The notes under the pieces: model-generated
Database searches by the model: none
Told to the model about the DNA's origin: nothing
Seen by the model: only the letters and a program-made list of their open reading frames with translations
Assembly: GCA_900542005.1 (NCBI GenBank)
Contig: UQLW01000018.1
Span: forward strand, 1-62,955
DNA from: an uncultured Eubacteriales bacterium
GTDB taxonomy: Bacteria; Bacillota; Clostridia; Christensenellales; UMGS416
DNA: 62,955 bases
Direction of reading: 5' to 3'
Made by a program: the position numbers and the translations under genes
In this document: positions 7,900-17,365 of the stretch, piece by piece
Position numbering within the stretch: position 1 is the stretch's first letter
Layout: every line of letters begins with the position of its first letter

Positions 7900-7938
7900 A
7901 AGGCTATCGTACATCACCCACGACGCAAGGAGGCATTC

Positions 7939-8901
7939 ATGGAATACGTCAAACTGGGCAACTCTGATCTCACCGTATCACGCCTTTGCGTAGGCTGCAT
8001 GAGCTTTGGCGACCCGGCCAGCCAGATGCATGCCTGGACCCTGAACCCTGAGGAGAGCGAGGCCATCATTGGCCATGCGCTGGAGCTGGGCATTAACTTT
8101 TTCGACACGGCCAACACCTACTCGGCCGGCACCAGCGAGCAATACCTGGGCCGGGCCCTGAAGAAGCTGACAAGCCGCGACAAGGTCGTCATTGCGACCA
8201 AGGTCTATTTTAACGAAGGGCATCTTTCCAAAGAAGCCATCCATCGGGAGATTGAGGGCTCCCTTCGCCGCTTGGGCACCGATTATGTGGATCTCTACAT
8301 CATCCATCGCTTTGACGCCTCCACGCCCATGGAAGAGACCATGGAAGCGCTGGATAGCCTGGTGCGCGCGGGGAAGGTTCGGGCGTTGGGAGCGTCAGCC
8401 ATGTATGGCTATCAATTCCACAACCTGCAGCTGACAGCCCGCGCCAACGGCTGGACGCCCTTTGTCTCCATGCAGAACCACTATAACCTGCTCTACCGCG
8501 AGGATGAGCGGGAGGTGATCCCCATCTGCCGCCAGGAAAACGTCGCGCTGACGCCCTACAGCCCTCTGGCTGCGGGGCGGTTATCCCGCCCCAACTGGGA
8601 AGCTGATACCCTGCGCAGCCGCACCGACAAAACCGCCGCTTCCAAATACGACAGCACCCGGGATGCGGATATGCGCATCGCCCAACGCGTAAAGGAAACG
8701 GCCCAGGCCCATGGCGCCAGCATGAGCCAGATCGCCCTGGCCTGGCTTTGGGCGAAGGGCGTAGCCAGCCCCATCGTTGGCGCCACCCAAAGCCGCTACC
8801 TGACCGATGCGGCCGGCGCGCTGGATATCCGGCTTACCGCCGGGGAGATCGCCGCGCTGGAAGCCGATTACCTGCCCCATAGGGTGGTCGGTGCGCTTTA
8901 A
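7939..8901 (+). CDS. Aldo/keto reductase
   Basis: 320 aa, normal length for the AKR family (TIM barrel, NADPH-dependent, cytoplasmic). Visible signatures: MSFGDP near the start, the catalytic FFDTANTYSAG block (Asp and Tyr), VVIATKVYF with the catalytic Lys, the IIHRFD segment carrying the active-site His, and the C-terminal IVGATQSRYL cofactor-binding block. Closest to the YhdN/Tas-like general stress AKRs. The ATG at 7939 has AAGGAGG 6 nt upstream; the frame extends further but without a ribosome site. Probably co-transcribed with the flavin reductase 39 nt downstream and induced through the MerR-type promoter, so a detoxification role is likely. Confidence 0.93.
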   Translation: MEYVKLGNSDLTVSRLCVGCMSFGDPASQMHAWTLNPEESEAIIGHALELGINFFDTANTYSAGTSEQYLGRALKKLTSRDKVVIATKVYFNEGHLSKEAIHREIEGSLRRLGTDYVDLYIIHRFDASTPMEETMEALDSLVRAGKVRALGASAMYGYQFHNLQLTARANGWTPFVSMQNHYNLLYREDEREVIPICRQENVALTPYSPLAAGRLSRPNWEADTLRSRTDKTAASKYDSTRDADMRIAQRVKETAQAHGASMSQIALAWLWAKGVASPIVGATQSRYLTDAAGALDIRLTAGEIAALEADYLPHRVVGAL

Positions 8902-8940
8902 CCCATCACACCCAAGCGCTATACAGAAGGAGGAACCGCA

Positions 8941-9501
8941 ATGCGCAAGAGCTTTGGATCCAAGCCCTATACCTATCCCCAGCCAGTATTGATTATCGCC
9001 ACCTATAACGACGACGGCACAGCCGACGCCATGAACGCCGCCTGGGGCGGGATCCATGACACCACAGAAATCTATATGTGCCTGAGCGCCGGTCACAGGA
9101 CCACAAAGAATATTCTTAGCCGCGGCGCTTTTACCGTCAGCATGGCGGATGCAGATCATGTGGCGGCCTGCGACTATGTGGGCATCGTATCAGGGGACAA
9201 CGAACCCAGGAAGCTGGAAAAGGCCGGGTTTACCACCGAAAAGAGCAGCTTGGTCGACGCGCCGCTGATTGTCGAGCTGCCGATGGCGCTCGAATGCCGT
9301 CTGATCCGCTATCACGAGGCGACCGGCGAGCTGGTCGGAGAGATCGTCAACGTGAGCGCCGATGAGCGCGTACTGGACGAGCAAGGGAAAATCGATCCCG
9401 ACCGCCTGCGCCCCATCGCCTTCGACCCGGTCAATCATACCTACCGGGTCTTAGGTGAAAAGGTTGGCAACGCCTTTTCCGACGGCGCAGCGCTGAAATA
9501 G
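8941..9501 (+). CDS. Flavin reductase-like FMN-binding protein
   Basis: 186 aa, typical of the flavin reductase-like (split-barrel FMN) family. Family features: an N-terminal PQPVLIIATY block, NAAWGG, the SAGHRTTKNIL flavin-contacting segment, FTVSM and a late FDPVNHTYR. Such proteins bind FMN and often act in redox detoxification. AAGGAGGAACC precedes the ATG. It is followed by a strong terminator, so it closes the AKR transcript. The substrate is not known. Confidence 0.88.
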   Translation: MRKSFGSKPYTYPQPVLIIATYNDDGTADAMNAAWGGIHDTTEIYMCLSAGHRTTKNILSRGAFTVSMADADHVAACDYVGIVSGDNEPRKLEKAGFTTEKSSLVDAPLIVELPMALECRLIRYHEATGELVGEIVNVSADERVLDEQGKIDPDRLRPIAFDPVNHTYRVLGEKVGNAFSDGAALK

Positions 9502-9519
9502 CCAACGGCAAAAGAGATA

Positions 9520-9566
9520 CAATCGCCCCGCTGCCTGGAAAATTCCAGGCGGCGGGGCGATTGTTA
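9520..9566 (+). terminator. Strong terminator, AKR/flavin reductase operon
   Basis: Long stem (CAATCGCCCCGC / GCGGGGCGATTG with an inner TGCCTGG / CCAGGCG) ending in TTGTTATT. It probably also insulates the convergent leucine-rich-repeat gene. Confidence 0.85.
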
Positions 9567-9586
9567 TTGCACGCCTCTTGGCCGAA

Positions 9587-11056
9587 TCACTGCGGCGGGG
9601 CACTGACGTCGGGGATAACGATCCCCTTAAGGATTCCATTGGTAAACGTAAACTCCAAACTTTCCGGATATGGGAAGTTTCTGCTTGTACTTCCATCGGA
9701 ATATACGTTGTCCAGCAGCAAAAGCGTATGACCTGCCAGCTCATATTCTGACCGATCCATTGCCCCGTAAGATCTTCGCACAGCCAGCAGCATCCCCATC
9801 GAATCCGGCAAACGAACCTGCAGCCCCCCCTTTTCCCAGGTCATATCCCGCCCCATAATCAGCCAGTCGGGCGCATGCTCCGCATCCCAGGAAAGCGAAC
9901 CATCCGGCTTTGCCGTGACGGGGCCGTCAAAGGCTTCGGGGTCTATGGCCGAAGGATGGCATTTGATTTGCGCCTGCCGTAGATAACCACACTCTTCAAA
10001 GGCCCTCGCTCCAATATAGGTAACCGTCCGAGGGATCGTTACATACCGCAATCCCGTTCCCCCAAATGCGTCATCTTCAATATCAGTAAGCCCCTCATGG
10101 AATGTCACGCTGTCTAATAGATGGCAATCATGAAAAGCCCCTCCCTGAATCTCGCAGAGGTTTCGGGGAAGCGTTATACTTTCTATACCCGATCCCGAAA
10201 ATGCTCCATATCCAATCGATAGTAAATTCCTGGGTAAGCTAACTTCTTTCAGCGACTCGCAGCCTGCAAAGCAGCCGTCCGGCACCCGTAGAAGCGGGCT
10301 ATCCGCATCAAAGACAGCGTTTTCAAGCCGTTTGCACCCCCAAAAGGCGTCTATTCCCAGCTCATCAATACCTTCATGGATACGGACCTGCCGCAAAGCG
10401 GTTTGAAAAAAGGCCTCATCCCCGATATGCGCCAGGCTGGCGGGTAGCTTCAAGCTTTCCAGTGATCCGCAGTCTTCAAAAGCCTTGTCGCCAATCCATT
10501 CCAGGCTGCTACCATCTAAAAATTCCACCTTTTCCAATGAAGGGCAGATAAAAAAGGCGCCTGTTTCGATTCTTCGCAGCGCCCGCGGCGCCTGCACATA
10601 CTCCAGGGACTGGCATAGTGCAAAGGAAAGATAATCCACTACTTCCACCGTCTCCGGCAAACGCACCTCCCGGATGGCAGTTTGGGCGAAGGCCAGGGGG
10701 CCGACCTCGCGCACCCGGTATTCGACCCCGCCCCGGGCGAAGGTACCGGGCAGGGATACGATAAGCCCCTCCGTGCTTTGCGCCGCGCCTGCCAGCCGCA
10801 GATCCGCCCTCCCAGGCGCGCGCTCCATAACCACAAAATGCCATCCGCCCCAGGAAAAGCCATCCCGCCGCACATCCCCCGCGCAAAAGGGAATAAATAG
10901 GATCACCAGGGCCAGGAGCGTTCTGCGCATCCAGAGCGGCATGGCCCGGATGTTCCACGGCGCATACCATTCCATGGCGTCCTCCCGGCTGCCCTTCCGC
11001 CCATCCAGTACGCTGCAGATGATCGCGAACCCACAATTTTCCCTCTTTACCTTCAT
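9587..11056 (-). CDS. BspA-type leucine-rich-repeat membrane-anchored protein
   Basis: 489 aa. A short N-terminal cytoplasmic tail (containing IICSVL and MEWYAPWN), a membrane anchor near residues 42-60 (MRRTLLALVILFIPF), then about nine BspA/LRR_5 repeats of the form IGDKAFEDCGSLESLKLPASL, and a C-terminal domain of about 100 aa without repeats. BspA-type repeats build surface-exposed ligand-binding solenoids. ATG 11056 has AAGGAGGGGG just upstream. The gene follows its shorter paralogue by 26 nt. There is no sortase motif, so display must rely on the N-terminal anchor. The ligand is unknown. Confidence 0.85.
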   Translation of the reverse strand: MKVKRENCGFAIICSVLDGRKGSREDAMEWYAPWNIRAMPLWMRRTLLALVILFIPFCAGDVRRDGFSWGGWHFVVMERAPGRADLRLAGAAQSTEGLIVSLPGTFARGGVEYRVREVGPLAFAQTAIREVRLPETVEVVDYLSFALCQSLEYVQAPRALRRIETGAFFICPSLEKVEFLDGSSLEWIGDKAFEDCGSLESLKLPASLAHIGDEAFFQTALRQVRIHEGIDELGIDAFWGCKRLENAVFDADSPLLRVPDGCFAGCESLKEVSLPRNLLSIGYGAFSGSGIESITLPRNLCEIQGGAFHDCHLLDSVTFHEGLTDIEDDAFGGTGLRYVTIPRTVTYIGARAFEECGYLRQAQIKCHPSAIDPEAFDGPVTAKPDGSLSWDAEHAPDWLIMGRDMTWEKGGLQVRLPDSMGMLLAVRRSYGAMDRSEYELAGHTLLLLDNVYSDGSTSRNFPYPESLEFTFTNGILKGIVIPDVSAPPQ

Positions 11057-11082
11057 TTTCTCCCCCTCCTTGCTGATCCTGG

Positions 11083-12039
11083 CTATCTGTAATGTATCCT
11101 GGCCTGCGCTGGAAAAGCCCTATCTCCAATTTGACAATCCTTCGGGATGGTCACGGACTGCAAAGCGTCACAGCCCGCAAAGGCACTCGCGCCGATCTTC
11201 TTTACCCCCTTGGGAAGCTCGATCCTTTCAAGGGAGGCGCATCCTGCAAAGGCTTCATCCCCGATTTCCTTCAGCCCATCGGGAAACCGGATCGATTCAA
11301 GGGAGGCGCACCCCGAAAAGGCACCATATTCGATACCCTGGATTCCATCCCCCAGATCGGCCTGCTTTAAGGCGGTGCATTGGCCAAACGCGTATATACC
11401 CACGGTTCGCAGCCCGTCTGGCAAACGGATCTGCTCTAGGGCCGTACAGTACTCAAAGGCGCTATCCCCTATCGTTTCCAGGCTATCGGGGAATTGGATT
11501 TCACATAATGAGCTGCAAAACTGAAAGGCGCCCCAGCCTATCGTTTCAAGGGTTTCCGGCAGCAAAACCGTCTCCAAATTCCGGCAGCTTCGGAACGCGC
11601 AAACGCCAATGCGGCGCGTTTGATGCGGCAGCGTTACCTTCTTCAGCTTGTAACTGACCGAAACAGGCCCTTCCCCGGCAACATTGATATACTCGGCCAG
11701 CGCTATGGCGCCGACTTCCGTCACCCTCCATTGGGTGAATCCACGCCAAAACGAATCCGGCAGCTGAACCTCGCCGGTTACACGCTCTTCCGGCCCCATC
11801 AGGCACACCTCAGAGACCGGCCAACCCCGCCTTATGACCTCATAGCGCCATCCGCACCAGCTAAAGGGCCGATACACCGCCCACAGCACCACACACAGCG
11901 ACAAGAAAGCCAGAACCAGCCGGACGCCCACACTAGGCCAGGGCGTATACCACGCCATTTCATCCTGCCGCTCCCCGCGCCTGGGGCCCAGCACGCTGCA
12001 GATAACGCCCCCTTCGCCCCAACGCTCTGCTTTGCACAT
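11083..12039 (-). CDS. BspA-type leucine-rich-repeat protein (paralogue)
   Basis: 318 aa. Same plan as the next gene: an N-terminal tail with VICSVLGPRRGERQDEMAWYTPW, one membrane span (VRLVLAFLSLCVVLWAVY), then about seven LRR_5 repeats (FCSSLCEIQFPDSLETIG, YCTALEQIRLPDGLRTVG and so on) running to the C-terminus. The tail and anchor are clearly homologous to those of the 489-aa neighbour, so the pair arose by duplication; this copy lacks the extra C-terminal domain. AAAGGAGGG precedes the ATG, and a good promoter lies 40-70 bp upstream. Likely surface-exposed; partner unknown. Confidence 0.85.
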   Translation of the reverse strand: MCKAERWGEGGVICSVLGPRRGERQDEMAWYTPWPSVGVRLVLAFLSLCVVLWAVYRPFSWCGWRYEVIRRGWPVSEVCLMGPEERVTGEVQLPDSFWRGFTQWRVTEVGAIALAEYINVAGEGPVSVSYKLKKVTLPHQTRRIGVCAFRSCRNLETVLLPETLETIGWGAFQFCSSLCEIQFPDSLETIGDSAFEYCTALEQIRLPDGLRTVGIYAFGQCTALKQADLGDGIQGIEYGAFSGCASLESIRFPDGLKEIGDEAFAGCASLERIELPKGVKKIGASAFAGCDALQSVTIPKDCQIGDRAFPAQARIHYR

Positions 12040-12077
12040 GGCTTTACCCTCCTTTGCCAGCTTGCCTCCTTATCCTT

Positions 12078-12106
12078 ATCATATGGGCGGAATGGCTACG
12101 GGTCAA
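12078..12106 (-). promoter_or_regulatory. Promoter of the two LRR genes
   Basis: On the minus strand TTGACC, 17 bp, TATGAT, a near-consensus housekeeping promoter. Confidence 0.7.
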
Positions 12107-12174
12107 ATGAAGTTTCATGGACAAATCATCACAATACGATGCACAATATGACCCTTTTATGACAAAATTTGTCA

Positions 12175-12210
12175 CAAAAAAATCCCACCGGATTCTATAC
12201 CGGTGGGATT
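12175..12210 (-). terminator. Terminator of the SipW/fibre operon
   Basis: Minus strand: AATCCCACCGG / CCGGTGGGATT stem followed by seven T residues, directly after the last gene of the cluster. Confidence 0.9.
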
Positions 12211-12223
12211 GATACCGCTTAGA

Positions 12224-12934
12224 CTATTTTGCCCTGCTCTGCCGTACGCGGGCGAAAGCCAGCGCCGCCAGGAGCACCAGGGCAGCCCCTGCCAGCACAA
12301 TCCACAGCACCAGGCTGGCCGTATCGCCGGTCTTGGGCTGCTCAGGCTTTGCGGTGGTAGGCGCAGGGATTTCCTCGGCCGTAAAGACCCAGTCCACCTC
12401 GCCGATACGTTCGGCATACTGGTTGCCCAGCCCGGCGGGGACCTTCAGCTCCACCGTCAGCTCCGTGCTTTCGCCGGAGGCGAAGCTGCCCAGCAGCACG
12501 TTCTGAGCCAATCCGTCCAGCTCGTTGGGCGCAGCCTGGTAAAGGACCGTATCGCCCTGCTTTACCGTCATGGAAAGCTGGCTAAGGAAATCGGTCATGG
12601 AAACCACCGTCTCCTGCGTGGCGACCGCCTCACTCAAGGGATTCCCCGTCAGCTCGCCGTGTACCTGCGCGCGCATATAGATCTTCACCGTGTCCGTGCC
12701 GGAGCGGTTATTGGTCACCGTAATTTTCTGCGTCAGGGTATCGCCGGGCATGACGCCCTTGAACCCATCAAAGAGATCCGTATCCGTATACTCGCTGCCG
12801 GGAAGGAAAACAAACTGCTCCGCTCCCCCCTCATAGCTCACCGACGCATCATCGGCCAGGGCAACGGATCCCAGGCCCAGCGTAAAGGCCAGCGTCAGCA
12901 GGAGGGAAAAAGCCACCTTCAAAGTACGTTTCAT
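12224..12934 (-). CDS. Sortase-anchored surface protein (QPKTG), camelysin-like
   Basis: 236 aa. Standard signal peptide (VAFSLLLTLAFTLGLGSVALA), an exported beta-rich domain (VTNNRSGTDTVKIYMRA resembles the TasA/camelysin-like fold), then a wall-sorting signal: QPKTGD, a hydrophobic span (LVLWIVLAGAALVLLAALAF) and a basic tail. ATG 12934 was preferred over the GTG at 12937 for its better spacing to AAGGAGGG. It is the last gene of the cluster and the only one with a sorting signal, so it may attach the SipW-dependent fibre to the cell wall. The only sortase seen is the class B enzyme at 52967. Confidence 0.85.
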   Translation of the reverse strand: MKRTLKVAFSLLLTLAFTLGLGSVALADDASVSYEGGAEQFVFLPGSEYTDTDLFDGFKGVMPGDTLTQKITVTNNRSGTDTVKIYMRAQVHGELTGNPLSEAVATQETVVSMTDFLSQLSMTVKQGDTVLYQAAPNELDGLAQNVLLGSFASGESTELTVELKVPAGLGNQYAERIGEVDWVFTAEEIPAPTTAKPEQPKTGDTASLVLWIVLAGAALVLLAALAFARVRQSRAK

Positions 12935-12946
12935 CACGATCCCTCC

Positions 12947-13534
12947 TTAGTTCCCAGGGTAAGGCGTAACGCTGTTTTCGGCAATCGTTACGCCCCAGGC
13001 TTCGCCAGCCGCACGGGCAGGCTCGCTCTGGATGGCCTCGGCCAGAATCTCCAGCGCCTGCTTTTCGCCGCCGCCATAGTCAGCCAAGGTCATCGTATCC
13101 ATCAAATCGGGGGTGATTTCAGCGCCGGGCGCGACGGGCTTGGTGTAGTAATAATACTCGCCCGACTTAACCCAGCCTGCGCCGGGCGTGAAAGCCGGCA
13201 CAGCGGCTTCTCCGCCGATGGTCTGGCCCTCGGCATTGACGCGGTAGGTTACCAGCCGCACCCGGATATAGGCCTCAATATCGCTGGTATTTTTCACCGT
13301 AACGCCGGTCTTGACGAGACCTGCAAAGGAATCCTCTACGACCTCGCAGTCCACATGGCTGGGCTGAAAGCGATTCTGGATGGTCTCGGTACGGTCCAGC
13401 AGCCAGGCCAGGGTGCCGCCGGCTACGCCGGCCAGGCACAGGGCCAGAGCCAGGGCAGCCAGCGCGGCCCGGCGGCCGACCAGCCGCTCCCGCAGATGGC
13501 GGCGGGACGGACGAGCCTTGTTCTCTCTTTTCAT
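12947..13534 (-). CDS. SipW-dependent-type exported protein (TasA/camelysin-like)
   Basis: 195 aa. A basic N-terminus of about 20 residues, a hydrophobic core and the hallmark end GGTLAWLLDRTETIQNRF, which is the SipW-type signal-peptide consensus (GGTxAxLxDxE). The mature part contains VTVKNTSDIEAYIRVRLV and a YYYYTKPVAPG block as in TasA/camelysin-like family members. It should be cut by the SipW peptidase of the same operon and join an extracellular fibre or matrix. The ribosome site is GGGAGGAATAAGCC before ATG. It is 14 nt downstream of the VWA gene. Confidence 0.85.
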   Translation of the reverse strand: MKRENKARPSRRHLRERLVGRRAALAALALALCLAGVAGGTLAWLLDRTETIQNRFQPSHVDCEVVEDSFAGLVKTGVTVKNTSDIEAYIRVRLVTYRVNAEGQTIGGEAAVPAFTPGAGWVKSGEYYYYTKPVAPGAEITPDLMDTMTLADYGGGEKQALEILAEAIQSEPARAAGEAWGVTIAENSVTPYPGN

Positions 13535-13548
13535 GGCTTATTCCTCCC

Positions 13549-16500
13549 CTACTTTGCGTCCGCCACGGCGTTGGGATTGTTCACCTTCGCCGCGCTGTAG
13601 CCGTTGAGCCAGTAAATCAGGTTGTTGGGCGTATTGGCGCAGGTGATTTCACCGGCAGCCTTAGCCGCCGACAGGGTAGCGGTTTTATCGGCTACGCCGT
13701 CGTAACGCCAGGACCAGGCCTCTTCTTCCTCCACGGTATACGCGCCAACCGGCAGCTCATAGACCGTCTTGGACGTATTGCCGGTCACCTGGACGGTCAT
13801 GTAATCGCCGCCATTGCGCTTGATCTTGAATACATAGCTGTCGCCTTCCTTGCCGCCCGTCTTCGTCAGGGTCAGCTGGCAGGTCTTGATGTGCACCGTG
13901 TACTTTCCATCGGTATCGGGCGTGGTGCAGCCAGCATCCGCGGCGCAGGTGGTGGTGATGACGGCGTCCACCGGGGCCTTATCCGCCTTCTTCACGACCG
14001 AAACCGTCACGTCCATATCCTGCTTCCCTAGTGCGCCGCCGCTTGTAAAGCCTTCAGCAGCATAGGCAAGCTCAAGGTCGTCAGCCCCATAGGGCGCAGT
14101 ACCGGACGGCGTACCGGGCGTATGGCCCGTGTGGGAATCCGTCCACGCTACCTCAACCGTACCTCCGGCGCCCTCGCCCAGGGTATAGGTCTCGCCAAAG
14201 TATTTCACAACGTCGTTGACCGCGGCCGTAACCGAGGGCTTGAGCACATGGACATGGGCCGTCGCCGGATCGGAGGTCTGCGCGGTGGCAGGCGTACCCT
14301 TGGAGGAGGCCAGCGCGGCATCCGGCGTCAGCGTCACCGTATAGTCGTAATCGCCGCAATCGGTCTGGTCAATGGTGGCGGGCTTGGTATAGCTGATGGT
14401 CACAAAATCGTCCATCCAGTCCTCAGCCACGGTAAAGGGCGTGTACAGCTCATCCACCGTGACCGCTTCGCCGCCCAGGTAGATGGTCTTATCCGTCACA
14501 GCCAGCGACGGCTTGACAACCGGCACATTGACATGGGGCACATCGAAGGAACCAATCAGCTTCCCATCTTTGTCGTATACGCCGGAGGCCGTCCCGTTCG
14601 TCGGGACATTGTTGCCGCCAAGGAAGCCCGGCTTCGGGCTCACGGTAAAGGTAATGACCAGCTTACGGCCATAGAAATCCTTCTCTCCCTGGCCGGCCAC
14701 CTCCTGCCGGGGCGTAGCGTTCACAAAATTCTTGGCAAAGTCAAAGCCTGTGACCGAAATGGTCGTGCCCTGGATGGTTACCGCATCTGAAAGGGAGGTT
14801 GCAGTTGCCGCCCATTGCGGAGTGCCATCGGCAAAGCCCGTGCAGGCTACCGACTGAACCGTCACCTTGGAAGCATCGGCCGGCATGGTGAAATAGGGGG
14901 TAACGATATCCTTAATCTGTGTGTCCGCACCCAGATCCAGGGTGGGCGTGGCGATCTGATCGGAAATCTTCTTGAAGATCTCCTCCAGGGAGTCCCCGTT
15001 GTTGGTGGTCAGATAATAGCTGGCGTATGTACCATCATCCTGCAAGACACCGGTACTGCCGCCGGTACCAATGCTGTTCATACCGGACGCGCCCGGGTAG
15101 TTGCTGGAAAGAAGATGCATGAAGCGGTTCAGCTTATTTGCGTCGCCGCTGTTCGCCGGCAGCGCCCCGCCGGCGTTGACCGCTGCATCTTTGGCAATGC
15201 AGACCGTATACACCGTGGTACCGCCATCCTTCAGCGTCTTCGCCGTGCTCAAGGCACTATTGGCCACACTATCCGAGAAACCGCTGCCGTGGTTGGGTTC
15301 GCCATCGGTAAAGACGATGACCACCTTATTGCGGTCACTGGAGGTATTGGCAAGCTGGCTCTGCGCATGCTCCAGTCCCCAGTCCACCGCAGTGGCTCCG
15401 GCAGCGCTCAATCCATTCACCGCATTCTGCAGCTGCGTGGAGGTTGCAGCGTTTACTGCCGTCATGGGCTTAACCACCTGGGTGTGATTATAGGTATACC
15501 AACCATCTTGATATGTAGTATTTCCTACTGTATTGGATTTTGTCCCTGCGAACTTCACAATGGAGATGCGGTTCTGCTGAGCAGGATCGGTAATCCCCTC
15601 GTTCTGCTTTTCGGTGGAAGCGATAAACGCTTTCGCCGCAGCCTTCAAGGCCTCCATTTTATTGGTGGACGTTGAACCCGATGTACTGCGGGTATAGAGC
15701 TGTGTGACCGGGTAATCGTTCGCACGGTTGGCATTAGTCTCCAGTTCGCCCTCCAGCATGGGGTAATAATAGCTGCGGTTGCCCCCTTGTCCGGTGGAAT
15801 AGTATTCGTACCCATTGTCATCCCGGCCCCGATAGGATACCGCATCGTAGCCACCGGAGCTGTTGGCAATATAATAGGTTGTATTGCCGGCATTCATTCC
15901 GTAGCCAGTCTTATTGACCCGCTGCTCTTCGTAATGGCCACCCCAAAAGCTGTCATCCTCGACCCATACCCATTCACGCACGGTGTAGGTATAGGACGTT
16001 CCCTTCACCGCACGATAGGTATAGGTGGTATTGTTGAAATTCTCCTTCATGCTGCCGGAGACATCCAGCACCAGGACGATATCCGAGGGTTTTGCCGTCC
16101 CGCCGGTTACCGTGCCGGTGGTATAGGCCTCCAGGTTGATGGTGTAGGTGCCATCCTGGTTCACCGTGACATCCTTATTGAGTTCCAGCCCTTCCGTCTT
16201 GGCCGTGGTATCCGCGGCGGTGGTCATGAGCCTTGCGGCCTTTCTGACAACGGAAGTGGCCTTTTTCATCAGGGGCGCGGCATTCGTAAAGTTCTCCGCA
16301 GCGCTGCCTACCTCATCGTCCTCTTGCTGGGCCGCCTGATACTCGAACAGGGCCTGGGCCTTTTCCTCGGTCAGGCTGTCCATGGCCAGCATAAACTCCT
16401 CGCTGCTGAGGGCATCCAGCGCCGCAGCCAGCTCCTCCACCGGCAGCGCATTATAATCCACCCCATTGGGCGCTTCGGGGGCTTCCCCTGCCGGAGTTGC

Positions 16501-16779
16501 CGGTACAGTCGTGGTTTCATCTGCGCCTGTCGTGGTCTCCGGTACGGCCGTGGTGGTCTCGGCGGCCGTGGTGGTCTCCGGTACAGCCGTGGTGATTTTA
16601 CCAGAAGCCACTGTCGTCTCAGAGGGCATCGTTGTGGTTTCAGCCGCCGCAGCCGCCTTTTCCCCGGCAACGGTCGTGGTCTCTGCCGGGGTTGTCTGCC
16701 CGCCCGTCGCCAGGGCCAGGCCGGAGAGGGGCAGCGCCAGGGCCAGGCAGAGGAACAGGGCCAGGAATCTCTTTTTCAT
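13549..16779 (-). CDS. Large VWA-domain surface adhesin
   Basis: 1076 aa. Signal peptide (residues 1-25), a Thr-rich low-complexity stalk with repeated ETTT units to about residue 100, then a von Willebrand A domain whose MIDAS starts DIVLVLDVSGS near residue 235 and continues with the VVIVFTDGEPNHG strand. Large inserts inside the VWA are rich in Tyr and Gly. MBG-like/Ig repeats follow, and a Cna-B-like domain (LTLTKTGGKEGDSYVFKI ... YTVEEEEAW) precedes the end. There is no LPxTG-type signal and no C-terminal span, so it is probably retained through the fibre or another protein. Middle of the SipW cluster; it could be the adhesive tip. Confidence 0.87.
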   Translation of the reverse strand: MKKRFLALFLCLALALPLSGLALATGGQTTPAETTTVAGEKAAAAAETTTMPSETTVASGKITTAVPETTTAAETTTAVPETTTGADETTTVPATPAGEAPEAPNGVDYNALPVEELAAALDALSSEEFMLAMDSLTEEKAQALFEYQAAQQEDDEVGSAAENFTNAAPLMKKATSVVRKAARLMTTAADTTAKTEGLELNKDVTVNQDGTYTINLEAYTTGTVTGGTAKPSDIVLVLDVSGSMKENFNNTTYTYRAVKGTSYTYTVREWVWVEDDSFWGGHYEEQRVNKTGYGMNAGNTTYYIANSSGGYDAVSYRGRDDNGYEYYSTGQGGNRSYYYPMLEGELETNANRANDYPVTQLYTRSTSGSTSTNKMEALKAAAKAFIASTEKQNEGITDPAQQNRISIVKFAGTKSNTVGNTTYQDGWYTYNHTQVVKPMTAVNAATSTQLQNAVNGLSAAGATAVDWGLEHAQSQLANTSSDRNKVVIVFTDGEPNHGSGFSDSVANSALSTAKTLKDGGTTVYTVCIAKDAAVNAGGALPANSGDANKLNRFMHLLSSNYPGASGMNSIGTGGSTGVLQDDGTYASYYLTTNNGDSLEEIFKKISDQIATPTLDLGADTQIKDIVTPYFTMPADASKVTVQSVACTGFADGTPQWAATATSLSDAVTIQGTTISVTGFDFAKNFVNATPRQEVAGQGEKDFYGRKLVITFTVSPKPGFLGGNNVPTNGTASGVYDKDGKLIGSFDVPHVNVPVVKPSLAVTDKTIYLGGEAVTVDELYTPFTVAEDWMDDFVTISYTKPATIDQTDCGDYDYTVTLTPDAALASSKGTPATAQTSDPATAHVHVLKPSVTAAVNDVVKYFGETYTLGEGAGGTVEVAWTDSHTGHTPGTPSGTAPYGADDLELAYAAEGFTSGGALGKQDMDVTVSVVKKADKAPVDAVITTTCAADAGCTTPDTDGKYTVHIKTCQLTLTKTGGKEGDSYVFKIKRNGGDYMTVQVTGNTSKTVYELPVGAYTVEEEEAWSWRYDGVADKTATLSAAKAAGEITCANTPNNLIYWLNGYSAAKVNNPNAVADAK

Positions 16780-16792
16780 GGGCTACCTCCTT

Positions 16793-17365
16793 TTAGGCGT
16801 TGGGCCATCCGGCGGCCTCGAGGGCCGTGGCGCCGTTATTGGCCGTCTGCACAGCCTGGGCAGAGACATCCACCTGAACCGTGCAGTTCTGATACTCATT
16901 CCCCATCTCTTTATCAAAGGACACATGGGTAAAGAGCGGCTCAGTGGTTTCCCCGGGGGCCAGGGGCTCATTGTAGTAATAATATCCGTCCTTTTCCGTC
17001 CAGGATGCTGTATTGATATCCAATCCGATCAAGGACGGGTCGGGCGCGTTGTCGGTACCGGCAGCCAGATTAAAGGCCTTCTCAGCCCGCACGCGAACCC
17101 AGGCTTCGCTGGCGCCGGTATTGGCCACCTGCACCACCTTACCCACTTTGGTGCCAGGCATAACGCCCTCGACGTCCTCAAAGGGCACCGGCTCCTCGCC
17201 TTGCTCCGGAAGGGAAGCCCACTCCTCCAGGGCGATAGCCACGCCGCCGGTGGTGATCACATTGTGCGCCGTTTCCTGGGCAGTGAAATAGGCCACCGTT
17301 CCCATGGCGGCTCCCGCTACGATGAGGCAGAGGGCCATGGCGATCACAGCCAATCTTTTTTTCAT
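16793..17365 (-). CDS. SipW-dependent-type exported protein (TasA/camelysin-like)
   Basis: 190 aa. SipW-type signal peptide (RLAVIALALC-like core ending in GTVAYFTAQETAHNVI), then a mature domain with VQVANTGASEAWVRVRAE and a YYYYNEPLAPGETTEPLF block shared with the protein at 12947. A longer frame reaches 17476, but ATG 17365 has GAAAGGAG at good spacing and begins the signal sequence MKKRLAV. Likely a fibre subunit or accessory subunit. Separated by 253 nt of structured RNA from the upstream subunit gene. Confidence 0.85.
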   Translation of the reverse strand: MKKRLAVIAMALCLIVAGAAMGTVAYFTAQETAHNVITTGGVAIALEEWASLPEQGEEPVPFEDVEGVMPGTKVGKVVQVANTGASEAWVRVRAEKAFNLAAGTDNAPDPSLIGLDINTASWTEKDGYYYYNEPLAPGETTEPLFTHVSFDKEMGNEYQNCTVQVDVSAQAVQTANNGATALEAAGWPNA

